NCBI RefSeq assembly: GCF_011009555.1
Contig: NZ_QXHD01000003.1
Span: 227,239-291,238, forward strand
Reading direction: 5' to 3'
Source: Adonisia turfae CCMR0081
GTDB taxonomy: Bacteria > Cyanobacteriota > Cyanobacteriia > Phormidesmidales > Phormidesmidaceae
Length of the DNA: 64,000 bases
The notes under the pieces were generated by a model that saw only the letters and a list, made by a program, of their open reading frames with translations, was not told the DNA's origin and searched no databases. A program made the position numbers and the translations under genes. Shown here in pieces: positions 18,899 through 28,359 of this stretch (the first letter of the stretch is position 1; each line of letters begins with the position of its first letter).

Positions 18899-20382
18899 AT
18901 GGCCCAATTCTCCGTTCCTTCCCAAAGTATTTCAATTGAGTCAGAGCAGCGGGTTTTGCCAGAGTTTTCTGATCTGTTGTTAGAGCTAGAGATTGATCCG
19001 GAACAGGTAAAAATGTACGACCTCGCAGTCGGCGGAGCCATTACCGAGCTGTCTTAAACTGGTTAAGGACTCCCCAGATGAGGAGCAAAGGTTCAAACCT
19101 GGCCTCTATCCAGGGAGCATTAGAAGCGTTTGAGCATCTCTGCAATTTAGAAGAGTGGCAAAAGGCAGGAGACTTATTGTCTGTTGAATTGAGGACGCCT
19201 ACTGAGGAACAGTTACATATTCAATTAGAGACTTGGGGGCATGACAGAGAGCGTATAGAACTTTTCAGCCGAATCTTAGGAAAGTTGGATGAGGATTGGG
19301 ACAGCATTTGGCTGAATGGTTTAGGCAATTCCTACTTCAGTCAAGGAGACTATGAAAAAGCATTGGTGTATCACCAACAGCAGTTAGAGATCGCACAGCG
19401 AGCGGAGGATTTAGAACGCCAGGGTGTAGCCTATCGTGGTTTGGGAAATATCTATGAAGCCCAGGGCAGGTATGCGGATGCGATCGCAGCCTATGAAACC
19501 TATTTATCATTGAGTCAGCAAGCGGAGGATATTGCTGGGGAAGCGACGGCGCTATCTAATCTTGGTATTGTTTATGATTCCCAGAGTCAGTTTCAAGCTG
19601 CAATTGATGCTTATCAGTATAGTTTGGAAATTATCGAAACGCTGGAAACCAAACAGGATACCTGGATAGATCACTCAAACATATTGGGCGGATTGGGGAA
19701 TGCCTATTATTCTCTGGGACAGTATCAGCAGGTCTTGGACTATCATCAGCAGGTTTTGTCGATTGCCGAAGCGATGGAGGATAAGCCTGGCCAGGGAGCG
19801 GCTTGGGGCAACCTGGGCAATGTCTACTATGACTTGGCAGACTATGATCAGGCGGTAGAGGCCCATGAAAAGGCTTTGGCGATTGCCAAGGACATTGGCG
19901 ATCGTGAAGCAGAAGCGACTGCCTTAGGTAATTTGGGCAACGTCTATGATGCGTTTGGAAACTATGGGAAAGCCGTACGACTGCAGCAGCAGATGCTATC
20001 CATAACCCGGACAATTGGCGATCGCAATGGTGAACACAAAGCACTGGGTAATTTGGGCGCAACCTACTATATCCAAGGCCAGTATCAGGAATCCCTCAAC
20101 TATCATCAACAGTATCTCGCTCTGGCCGAGGAACTGGGTATTCCTCAAAGCCAGGGTAAGGCCTATGGCAATTTGGGAAGTACTTATGAATCTCTGGGTA
20201 ATTACGATAAAGCCCTTGACTATCATCAGAAACATTTAGCACTTGCTCAACAGATTGGTGATCGCGAAGGAGAAGGCACAGCCCTCACTAATTTAGGGAA
20301 TGTCTATTTTTCATTGGCAGAGTATGAAATAGGGATAGATTATCTTCAGCAATCCTTTTTTCATTGGCAGAGTATGAAATAG
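18899..20382 (+). pseudogene. TPR protein gene E, 5' part, frameshifted
   Basis: It opens at ATG 18899 (MAQFSVPSQSISIESEQRV), 10 bp after gene D. At GTAAAAATG near 19010 the frame slips: frame 0 stops at TAA 19055, while the frame reached by adding one A restores the array domain (NVRPRSRRSHYRAVLNWLRT). That frame is open from 19078 to 20382, through the rest of the N-terminal domain and about nine TPR units. It then ends in the second copy of a 50-bp tandem duplication. With one extra A and one fewer 50-bp copy the gene would run intact to 21338. Confidence 0.85.
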
Positions 20383-20406
20383 GGATAGATTATCTTCAGC
20401 AATCCT
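20307..20406 (+). repeat. Perfect 50-bp tandem duplication inside TPR gene E
   Basis: The unit TTTTTCATTGGCAGAGTATG... of 50 bp occurs twice head to tail (20307-20356 and 20357-20406) without mismatch. Because 50 is not a multiple of three, it shifts the TPR frame and creates TAG at 20380. The perfect identity suggests a recent event. Confidence 0.97.
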
Positions 20407-21338
20407 TGAAAATTTGTGTTGAGATTGGCGATCGCTTAGGGGAAGCGACAGCGCTCGGTAATTTGGGAAATCTCTATGCCGAGCAGGGAGATTATGGCCA
20501 GGCATTAGACTATTACCAGCAGCATTTGGAGTTAGCACAACAGATTAAAGATGTGGCAGGACAACAACGTGCTTTGAGTAATTTGGGCATGCTTTATGAG
20601 TCTTGGGGAGAGTATAGCCAGGCGATAAATTGTTATCAACAAAGTCTAGCGTTAGCTGAGCAGTTAGAGAGTAAATCTGGAATAGCAACAGCGCTGGGGG
20701 CACTAAGTACTGTGGCGTTACATCTTGGCAAAATGTCAGAAGCCTTGGAGTATGGACAGCAGGCATTAGCTCAGGCTAAGCAGACAGAAGAACCGAATGC
20801 TGAGGGAACTGCCTGGGGAGATCTCGGCAATGTCTATGCTGAGTTACAGGATTATGAGCAAGCACTAGACTGTCATAATCGGCATTTATCGCTGGCCCAG
20901 GAAAATGAGGATTTAGATGGTCAAGCTATGGCATTTGGGAACTTAGCGAACTGCTATGATTCTTTGGAGCAGTACGAATTGGCCATTGACTATCATGGGA
21001 AGCTATTAGAGATCGCACGGGATCTGGGAAATCCAGAACACGAAGGCATGGCGTTGTGTAATTTAGGTGTGACGTATCTGAACTTGGAAAACTATGATGC
21101 TGCATTGGTGCAGTTAGGTGCAGCTTTGCAGGTATCGGAACGTATTGAGAATTATCCCACGGTTGTCAATGTATTGTTTAATTTGGCTGAGGTGCATCAA
21201 AAGCTTGAAAACTGGGATGTTGCTATTGATTATTATGAGCGATTGCAAAAGTTAGCCATGCAGATGGAGATTCCACTTGTAGAAGAGTGCCAACACCTAC
21301 ACTCTGAATTGATTGCTGCTCAAGAAAGTCACCGTTAA
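20364..21338 (+). pseudogene. TPR protein gene E, 3' part after the 50-bp duplication
   Basis: From the second duplication copy the frame continues LAEYEIGIDYLQQSLKICVE and carries about seven further 40-residue TPR units. It ends with the cap MQMEIPLVEECQHLHSELIA. It is the natural continuation of the gene that starts at 18899. It could be translated from an internal Met, but no ribosome binding site is evident. Confidence 0.82.
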
Positions 21339-21429
21339 TTTTTCTAAAGGGAAAGTACTTTGCGAATCTTTTAATCTAGTGAGCAGTTAATGGAGCAGTG
21401 ACGATAGTGGTGGAATATATATCCTGAAA

Positions 21430-22248
21430 ATGGTTCAAAATTCGTTATCTGATTATGATGTAACCGCTGCTGGTCAGGAGCTTTTTCCGCAAATCAAGCG
21501 GTTACTGTTAAAGGATGGGAAAAGACCTTCTGCTAAGAGAAGATCCCATGTTACAGCAATCAGAAACTGGTTATGTCACTATGCAGCACCTCGCGAAGCA
21601 CCTAATTTAGAACGTATCCGGGGATATTTAGAAGCGTTTTTTCATCTATGTGAGATCGATCAATGGCAAGAATCGGCCAATTTGCTGTTACTCCAGCTTT
21701 ATCCTGATAGGGATGACAACCTGTCATCCCAGCTTGATGTATGGGGATATTATCAAGAACAATTAAAACTCTTTCAGCAGTTGCTGGGTAAGTTAGAACA
21801 GTCACGAGAGGTGTGGATTTTACGAGGTGTGGGCAATGCTCTGAGTTCCCTTGGAAATTATCAGCAGGCTATTGGGGTTTATGAGCAAAGCCTACAAATG
21901 GCCCAAGTCTGTGAGGATATGTATGGTCAGGCTTGTGCCCTTGGTAACTTAGGCAATGCCTGTGAAGCATTAGGAAACTATAACGATGCCATTGATCGGC
22001 ATAATGAGAGTCTGCAAATCTTTCAAGAGATTTCTGAACCAGAAGAAGAGGCCAAGGCACTTGGAAACTTAGGGATTGCCTATGACTCTCTGGGAGAATA
22101 CACAACAGCCCTTGACTATCTTGAAAAGCAGTTGGAGTTATCGGAGAAAATCAATGACGTTCGCCAGCAAAGCACGGCTTTAGGCAGTCTGGGTAATGTT
22201 TATCAGGTATTGGGTGACTATCAGAAATGTATCGAGTTGCAAGAGTAG
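21430..22248 (+). pseudogene. TPR protein gene F, 5' part, ends at a nonsense codon
   Basis: It starts MVQNSLSDYDVTAAGQELF. The shared N-terminal domain follows (AKRRSHVTAIRNWLCHYAAP, GYLEAFFHLCEIDQWQE, SQLDVWGYYQEQLKLFQQLL), then about three TPR units. The frame ends at TAG 22246 in CIELQE*KLEIDRDVGDRYG, exactly where paralogues have Gln (CAG), so a single C-to-T change explains it. The frame continues unbroken after it. Confidence 0.85.
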
Positions 22249-22918
22249 AAGTTAGAGATTGATCGTGATGTGGGTGATCGATATGGGGAGGGTTCTGCTT
22301 ACAGTAACTTGGGAAATGCTTACTATTCATTAGGAGAGTATGCTAGGGCTCAGGAGTTTCATGAGCAGCATTTAGCAATTGCTGAAGAGATTGGCGATCA
22401 GTATGGGCGGCAGACGAGCTTTACTAACCTGGGTTTAGTGAGTTATGCGTTAGGACGGTATGAAGAGGCTATTGTCTCACATCAGAAAAGTTTAGGACTG
22501 GCCCAGAAATTGGGCAATCGTCTCGGGGAGGCCAGTGCCTTTGGCAATATAGGTCTGGTTTATATTGCCAAAGGGGACTATGAAACAGCTTTGACATTTC
22601 TACAACCACATCTGGAACGTTCCCAGGAAATTGGAGATCAGTATGGGGAAGGCATTGCCCTCAAGAATTTAGGTCATGTCTATGGGGCTTTGGGGGATGT
22701 ATCGAAAGCGTTGGAATGTTTTCAAGATAGTTTGCAGGTGGCCAAAAAGATTGGGGATTTGCCTGGTGAAGCAGCGACACAAGGCAGTTTGGGTAACTTC
22801 TATTTTAGTTTGGGTAACTATGAGGAGGCGATAGAGGCTCACCAGAGGCATCTTGAAATTGCAAAACGGACTGGGCGCAGATATGCGGAAGGAACGGCTT
22901 TAACGAATTTAGCCAGTG
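22249..22918 (+). pseudogene. TPR protein gene F, middle part
   Basis: Same frame as the 5' part, continuing from the nonsense codon with KLEIDRDVGDRYGEGSAYSN and five to six TPR units, up to EGTALTNLASA. There it is cut by the terminal repeat of an IS630-type element at 22919. A GTG at 22270 could act as a restart, but nothing marks it as a real start. Confidence 0.82.
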
Positions 22919-22964
22919 CTACCAATTTTCGATACATAAGCTACAAATAGAGTAGAGGAAATCA

Positions 22965-23999
22965 ATGGAAGTCATCCCCATGGCCAGACCCCTTAAACTC
23001 GATATTAAAGAATCTGTCGAGGACTTGAAAATACTCTTGGGAAAACAACAAACCGGCCAAGGGAAAGAACGTATACAAGCCCTATATCTACTGAAATTAG
23101 GTGATATCAAAACAGTCACTGCCTTGGCGACTGTATTAGGCCGTCATCGCGTGACGGTACAGGATTGGTTGGCTCGCTATCGAGCCGGTGGACTCACAAA
23201 CTTGTTGAGTGAGAAACCGACGACGGGAGGTCGTAAATGTTCTATACCTCCCTGGGCAGTCAAGGCCTTACGTGAGCGATTGAGGGAACCTCAAGGGTTT
23301 AATAGCTATGAGGCAATTCAACAATGGCTGTATAACACGTTGGGGGTGAAGGCCTCCTATTCGGCGGTTTATCGGTTAGCCCATTACAAGCTGAAAGCTA
23401 AGTTGAAAGTTGCCAAACGCCAAAGCCCAAAACAAGACCCCGAGAAAGTAAAACAGTTTAGGACGTATCTCGGTGATGACTTGACGGTATTGAACAGATT
23501 TTGCCAAGAGCAATTAACCCCGAGTGATCGACCGGTTCGGTTTTGGCTTCAGGACGAAACCAGGTGGAATTTGACCAGTATTTGCCGACGTTTAATTACG
23601 ACCACAGGTGTCAAACCCGTTGCCCCCTTTCAATGGAAATGCGATGGCTACTGGTTGTACGGCCTGGTAGACCCGTTGAGTGGAGATCAGTTTTATTATG
23701 AATTCTCTCATCTCGACCGAGTTTGTTTCCAACAGTATTTAAGGTTATTTGCTCAGACGTATTCTGATGAGTGGCACATCATTCAGTTAGACCAAGCTTC
23801 TGCCCATACAGCCAAGGCACTCAAAATACCCGAGAATATCATTTTGATGTTTCAACCCAGTCATGCACCAGAACTTAATCCGATTGAGCGGTTGTGGGAA
23901 CATTTGAAAGATGCCATGGCATGGCAATTGTTTGAGACTGTTGAAAACTTACGACATCACGTTCGAAACCTCCTAGAGAGCCCATTTGAGATCTTTTAG
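22965..23999 (+). pseudogene. IS630 transposase, 3' end disrupted
   Basis: The frame begins at 22965, though the internal ATG at 22980 (MARPLKLDIKES) is an equally good start. An N-terminal helix-turn-helix (TALATVLGRHRVTVQDWLA) is followed by the DDE domain with LQDETRWN, IIQLDQASAHTAK and HAPELNPIERLWEHLK, so all three acidic residues are present. True coding reaches SPF at 23987 and then enters the nested IS5. Joining 23987 to 24902 restores SPFKSVLENLITDIVKSL through to a stop at 24995-24997. Only the C-terminal tail is lost, so activity is uncertain. Confidence 0.85.
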
Positions 24000-24022
24000 C
24001 AATTACGCGAAAATGCTAAGTA

Positions 24023-24349
24023 GTGTCTACTCCAGGTATGATGGCATATTCAAGCAGTCTGACTGATGCAGAATGGGACATCCTAGAACCACTGTTGCCC
24101 GAGGTGTTGCCCCCAAGGAAGAAGACTCGTCCTCCAGAATGGAGTTATCGAGACATCATTGATGGCATGCTGTATCGCCTCAAGAATGGCTGTAATTGGG
24201 AAGACTTGCCCAAAGATCTGCCCCCCTATTCAACGGTCTACTGGCACTACAAACAGTGGCGGGATGCCGGAACGATAGAGAGGTTGATGACGATTCTGCA
24301 CGCACAGGTGCGTGCCCAGGTTAAAAAAAACCGAAATGGACCACATTGA
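24023..24349 (+). CDS. IS5-family transposase OrfA
   Basis: 108 codons. MAYSSSLTDAEWDILEPLLP and the DUF4096-like region (WSYRDIIDGMLYRLKNGCNW, STVYWHYKQWRDAG) are typical of the N-terminal part of IS1031/IS427-type transposases. After AQVKK the frame passes through eight consecutive A (24323-24330) and soon stops. A -1 slip would read KKKPKWTTLIIIDSQAVKNT and join OrfB. Confidence 0.88.
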   Translation: MSTPGMMAYSSSLTDAEWDILEPLLPEVLPPRKKTRPPEWSYRDIIDGMLYRLKNGCNWEDLPKDLPPYSTVYWHYKQWRDAGTIERLMTILHAQVRAQVKKNRNGPH

Positions 24350-24894
24350 TCATCATTGACTCTCAAGCGGTGAAGAATACCTGCAACGCCAGTATCGAAA
24401 CCAAAGGATTCTGTGTCTACAAAGCAACGAATGGCATCAAACGGCATCTCGCGATTGATACACTTGGATTTCCCTTCTTTACCCTGTGTACCCCAGCCAA
24501 TGTGTCTGACGATGCGGGGCTGCTTGAGTTGTTCACCATCAACATCGACTATTTCCGCTCAAAACCCGTCAATATTCCAAAGATTACTATCTTGGTAGAC
24601 CATGGCTACCATCCGGATACGCTGATACCTGCACTCGAAGCGGTGTATCCACAGATCATGCGAAAAATCAGATTTGAGCGGTCATCCAAACCCTCCAAAG
24701 CCGAGAAAGCCGCCGCCGGTAAGACAGGCTTCGTCCCCGTTGCGGCCCGTTGGATTGTCGAGCGTTCCAATGCCTGGATGGAACGCTGCAAGCGTTTAGC
24801 CAAGAACTTTGAGAGAACCTTGTCTCATGCCAATGCTCTAATTAATCTATGTTTTGTTAGACTCATGCTCAAGCGGCTTGCAGTCAATGCTTAG
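24346..24894 (+). CDS. IS5-family transposase OrfB (DDE domain)
   Basis: 182 codons. Catalytic residues are visible in IIIDSQAVKNT (first Asp), ILVDHGYHPD (second Asp) and RWIVERSNAWMERCKRLAKN (Glu in the Y/W-x-x-ER-type motif). It is probably translated only as an OrfA-OrfB fusion through -1 frameshifting. The domain appears complete, so this nested copy may still be mobile. Confidence 0.88.
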   Translation: MIIIDSQAVKNTCNASIETKGFCVYKATNGIKRHLAIDTLGFPFFTLCTPANVSDDAGLLELFTINIDYFRSKPVNIPKITILVDHGYHPDTLIPALEAVYPQIMRKIRFERSSKPSKAEKAAAGKTGFVPVAARWIVERSNAWMERCKRLAKNFERTLSHANALINLCFVRLMLKRLAVNA

Positions 24895-25016
24895 AGATCT
24901 CAAATCAGTTCTAGAGAATTTGATTACAGATATTGTGAAGTCTTTGACAGGATGGGATTATATTTTAGATGCCCTATTTGTAGCTGGCATTTCGTAAAAC
25001 GGTAGCCTACACTGCG

Positions 25017-25499
25017 ATGATGGACTATGAGCAGGCGCTTACTGCCTATCAAGAGGCGTTGGATATTGCCAGGGACATTGGTGATATCCATAGTGAGGGT
25101 CTGACATTAGGGAATTTGGGGAATGTTTATGAGGATTTAGAGGAGTACGAAAAGGCCCTGGAGGTTTATCAGGCAAGCTTCCGAATTTCTGAGGATCTGG
25201 GGGATCAGCATGGGATTGCTTCGGCCCTGGCAAATATGGGAAGTGTTTTTCTGGTGACTGAAAACTATGAGGAAGCTGAGGAGTATTTGCTATCAGCCAT
25301 AGAGATTTTTGAGGATATTAAGCAGCTTTCTGCTGAGGCGATTACGGCCCATAAGCTGGCGATTGTTTATTTCTCGGTAGAGCTGTATGAGTCAGCTCTG
25401 GAATATTGTGATAGAGCCATTGATCTTGCTGCTCAAACAAGTCTTCCTTTAATTGAGGACTCTAGAAGGCTGAGGGAAATGATCGAGCAAGCTGAATAA
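25017..25499 (+). pseudogene. TPR protein gene F, 3' part after the nested IS elements
   Basis: The reading frame resumes just after the IS630 right end (AYTAMMDYEQALTAYQEALD). It has three and a half TPR units and the typical array cap (AAQTSLPLIEDSRRLREMIE). The ATG at 25017 is an internal Met of the ancestral protein rather than a genuine start. Gene G begins 100 bp further on. Confidence 0.83.
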
Positions 25500-25599
25500 G
25501 GTTTCAGAAAACATTGCCTAGCGATTAGAATGGAAATAAAGGCTACCTTAGGAAGCCTTTGCCTGTTCAGATAGGACCGGGTCCAAAACAAGGGTAGAC

Positions 25600-26961
25600 A
25601 TGAGCGATATTCTTCCCCCCGCTGAATCAGTTTTGGAGAAGCTTAGCATTAAGCCGCAAGCGATCAAATCTATTAAACCACCCTCAAAGCGCAGTCAGTA
25701 CCGTGCCGTATTGAATTGGCTCACTCAATACAAACCGCCATCGGAAGCAACTAATCTAGATATTGTTCGGGGGTGGTTAGAGTCTTTGCATCATCTTTGC
25801 AGAGCTAACGAATGGGAAAAAGCTGCATTACTACTATGCAATCGACTCCAAACATCTACCAATGAAGAGTTTCATAATCAGTTAAATACTTGGGGATATT
25901 ACAATGAGCAGTCCGTCCTGTATCAAGAACTGCTAAAAGTTTTAACAAGTGAATCACATTTAGAAAATTTATACAATAAGTTTCAGAATGTAGGCATTAA
26001 TATCGAAGATCAAAATATAAAAGCAATAATTGGGAACGTATATGACGATTCCCAAAATTTAAGGAGACTTCTACAAAGTATTTGCCTAAATGGTTTAGGC
26101 AATGCTTCCTATTGTCTAGGAGAATATGATGACGCGATTAGTTACCATAAGAAGAGTCTAACTACCTCACAAGAAATTAGTAACCGATCAAGAGAGATGA
26201 TATCTCTCGGAGGTTTAGGAGTCGCTTACTTCTCTAAAGGAAACTACTCGAAAGCAATTCAATGCCAAGAAGAAAGTTTCAAGATCTCACAGGAAATCAA
26301 GAATCTTAAGGGAGAGGAGCAAGCTCTAGGAAATTTAGGGAATACTTATTTTGCCCAAGGGAACTATTCCAAATCTATTGAATACCAACAGAAAAGCTTA
26401 GAAATCGCACAAAGGATTATGGATCGTCGAGGAGAAAGCTCTATACTCGGCAGCCTAGGACGTATTCATGATTTGACAGGTAACTATGAGCAAGCAATTC
26501 AGTATTACTTGAGAGGCTTAGAAATTGCTAGTGAAAACCAAGATAAATTACAGGAAGGAAAACTCCTGGGTAACTTAGGAGCTTCCTATCAAGCATTAGG
26601 AAATTTTCATGAAGCAATTTATTATCACAACCGACATTTAGAGATCTCCAGAAAACTTCAAAATCGTTACAGCGAAGGAATGGCACTTGGAAACCTAGGA
26701 ATTGCTTATTTTTCAATAGGAAACTATGAAACGGCAGCCAGCTATCAGCAGCAACGTTTAACCGTGGCCAGCACTATCCAGGATCTTGAGGGTAAAAAAT
26801 CGGCTTTAGGGAATCTTGGAAATATTTATTGCATAACAGGGTTATATTCTGAAGCACTTGAGTATTACTTGCAGTGTCTAAGTATTTCAAAAGAAATCAA
26901 CGATCTTTTGGGAACTGAACAAACTGTAGGAAATATTGGAACTGCTTACTATGCTTTATAG
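25600..26961 (+). pseudogene. TPR protein gene G, 3' truncated by IS630-type element
   Basis: It starts MSDILPPAESVLEKLSIKPQ, closely resembling the start of gene B. The shared N-terminal domain follows (KRSQYRAVLNWLTQYKPP, GWLESLHHLCRANEWEKAAL, NQLNTWGYYNEQSVLYQELL). An unusual insertion of about 45 residues (LTSESHLENLYNKFQNVGIN) precedes the first TPR; no paralogue has it. About eight TPR units run to GNIGTAYYAL, where the IS end supplies a TAG. No continuation was found on the far side of the IS, so the 3' end is lost. Confidence 0.85.
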
Positions 26962-26966
26962 CGTTC

Positions 26967-27548
26967 CTATTTGATTGGTGAGAATGTTCCATACATATGC
27001 ATTTTGGGAAAGTCAAAGAGTTCCAGGGCACAAAACTGCTCAAATAGAGCTTTGAGGCCAGTGAATGACGGCTTCAATCCAGCCATCTGTCTGACCCAGG
27101 TCTTGGCTTGTAACCAAACATCCTCAATCGGATTTTGAGTTGGGTCGTTGGGCGCAAAGCGAATGCAGTGGATACGCCACTGGGATTCTGGCAGTCCTTC
27201 ATTGAGCTCGTTTAAGCACGCTTGAATCTCCTGAGAACGATGATAACTGGCTCCATCCCATAGAATAATCAAGCGCTGGTTTGGAAACTGACGCTGCAAG
27301 AACTTGAGATAGGCCAATGTACAGGTCGTATTGCCGGCAGCGTGGGCCTCAACGAAAACGCGTTTACTTAGCAGGTCCAAGGCCCCATAGTACGTCTGCC
27401 GGTCGCGTTCATTGACAATCGGGACCTCAACGCGCTGATTTCGACGTCCCCAAACGTAGCCTTCGAGATCCCCACTCATCAGATGACATTCATCGACAAA
27501 CAACACCCTCACTTGGCCACATTCAATCTCGGTGCGGTAGCGTGCCAA
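26967..27548 (-). CDS. IS630-family transposase OrfB (DDE domain)
   Basis: 193 codons. The triad is visible in LFVDECHLMSGDL, IILWDGASYHRSQ and APNDPTQNPIEDVWLQAK. It overlaps OrfA by 40 bp in the -1 frame, the classic layout for programmed frameshifting in this family. Apparently intact. Confidence 0.86.
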   Translation of the reverse strand: MARYRTEIECGQVRVLFVDECHLMSGDLEGYVWGRRNQRVEVPIVNERDRQTYYGALDLLSKRVFVEAHAAGNTTCTLAYLKFLQRQFPNQRLIILWDGASYHRSQEIQACLNELNEGLPESQWRIHCIRFAPNDPTQNPIEDVWLQAKTWVRQMAGLKPSFTGLKALFEQFCALELFDFPKMHMYGTFSPIK

Positions 27549-28033
27549 TAGCCGTTGGATGTCGGCTTTTTTTTAGCCACTAGAGCGGGATCGGTTTTGG
27601 GGTTGACCTTGCTGGTTTTCTTCCAACTCAGACCAGCGGTCTCGAATAAGTCGTAGTAACTCTGTTTGGACTCATAGCTGACCCCATATTCACTGGCCAG
27701 GTGATACTCCAATTCATTCAGTGTCCAGATAGCTTTGGTCCCGAGCCACTCGATAACAGCGGCCTTTTGAGCAGCACTCAGATAGCTTTGACGACCTTTA
27801 TGACGCGGTGCAAAGCTGCTGAGTCCCTCGGCCTCGTATCGCTGCTTCCAGTTTGCAATGAAGCCCATCGACACGTCGAGAATACTGATAATCGATTCGT
27901 AGGTATGCCCCTGATAGAGCAGTTTAACTGCTAGGGCTTTCTTCACCTGACGACCATCACGTTGCGTCTTGATGAAGGTTTTCAATTCTTCGATGGCTGC
28001 GGTTTGACTGGATACTGGTATCTCCGAACTCAT
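27509..28033 (-). CDS. IS630-family transposase OrfA (helix-turn-helix part)
   Basis: 174 codons. KALAVKLLYQGHTYESIISI and LDVSMGFIANWKQRYEAEG form the winged helix-turn-helix of this family. The frame runs to NPKTDPALVAKKK, where eight consecutive A occur on the coding strand (27567-27574 region). A -1 slip there continues ADIQRLLARYRTEIECG into OrfB, whereas frame 0 ends 22 codons later. Confidence 0.85.
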   Translation of the reverse strand: MSSEIPVSSQTAAIEELKTFIKTQRDGRQVKKALAVKLLYQGHTYESIISILDVSMGFIANWKQRYEAEGLSSFAPRHKGRQSYLSAAQKAAVIEWLGTKAIWTLNELEYHLASEYGVSYESKQSYYDLFETAGLSWKKTSKVNPKTDPALVAKKKPTSNGYWHATAPRLNVAK

Positions 28034-28137
28034 AACGATACGGGGGGAACATGCTCTGATGAATACAATTTCTCAGATCATACCGATCTACCCTCAAGAA
28101 TCAAGACGGATGACTATAGCATCCTAAGACAATCAAA

Positions 28138-28338
28138 CTAGTTACTTGGGTATAATACAGATTGAATCAGATACAACTGTCCCACTCGATATGCATCAGG
28201 ACGTTTGCTATAACCAAGGTAGTGTAATAGTTTGGTTTGGAGAATAGGAAATTGGTGGGCACCATAAGGACTGTTGGGCAATTCACTAGCCTGCAGTTCG
28301 TAATATTTGCAGCTATTGTTGTAGCTAGTTGTGACCAA
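28138..28338 (-). CDS. Unrecognised 66-residue ORF, possibly a gene fragment
   Basis: MVTTSYNNSCKYYELQASEL followed by PNSPYGAHQFPILQTKLLHY has a protein-like composition and no low complexity. It lies between the IS630 element and the kinase gene, divergent from the kinase and starting about 20 bp from it. It may be a small gene or a stump cut off by the IS. I do not recognise the family. Confidence 0.3.
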   Translation of the reverse strand: MVTTSYNNSCKYYELQASELPNSPYGAHQFPILQTKLLHYLGYSKRPDAYRVGQLYLIQSVLYPSN

Positions 28339-28359
28339 GCTTTATAAGACTGAACTCCT

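Larger units (their letters stand above)
23988..24901 (+). mobile_element. IS5-family element (IS1031/IS427-like) nested in IS630
   Basis: 914 bp bounded by inverted repeats GAGATCTTTTAGCAATTACG (left) and, read inward from the right, GAGATCTCTAAGCATTGACT. It encodes a two-ORF transposase joined by a slippery A8 run. Removing it precisely restores the reading frame of the host IS630 transposase without leaving extra bases, so no target duplication is evident. Confidence 0.87.
22919..25005 (+). mobile_element. IS630-family element, itself split by an IS5-family element
   Basis: The outer terminal inverted repeats of about 32 bp are clear. The left begins CTACCAATTTTCGATACATA (22919-22950) and the right, read inward, CTACCGTTTTACGAAATGCC (25005 back to 24974); both end AGCTACAAATAG. 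Inside lies a transposase gene whose last 31 codons are displaced by a nested 914-bp IS5-type element (23988-24901). The composite of about 2.1 kb sits in TPR gene F. Confidence 0.9.
26959..28075 (-). mobile_element. IS630-family insertion sequence truncating TPR gene G
   Basis: About 1.1 kb. The left end reads inward TAGCGTTCCTATTTGATTGG and then GTGAGAATGTTCC; the right, read inward, has ATTCATCAGAGCATGTTCC, giving imperfect inverted repeats. The exact outer right boundary near 28075 is uncertain. Two overlapping transposase ORFs lie on the minus strand. It is a different IS630 lineage from the two others in the array. Confidence 0.8.

Noticed and set aside
9307-26961. Regular DNA repeats of about 120 bp that might suggest a CRISPR-like or other array
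   Set aside because: The period equals the 40-residue TPR unit, copies are diverged and fully coding, and no short identical repeats with unique spacers exist.
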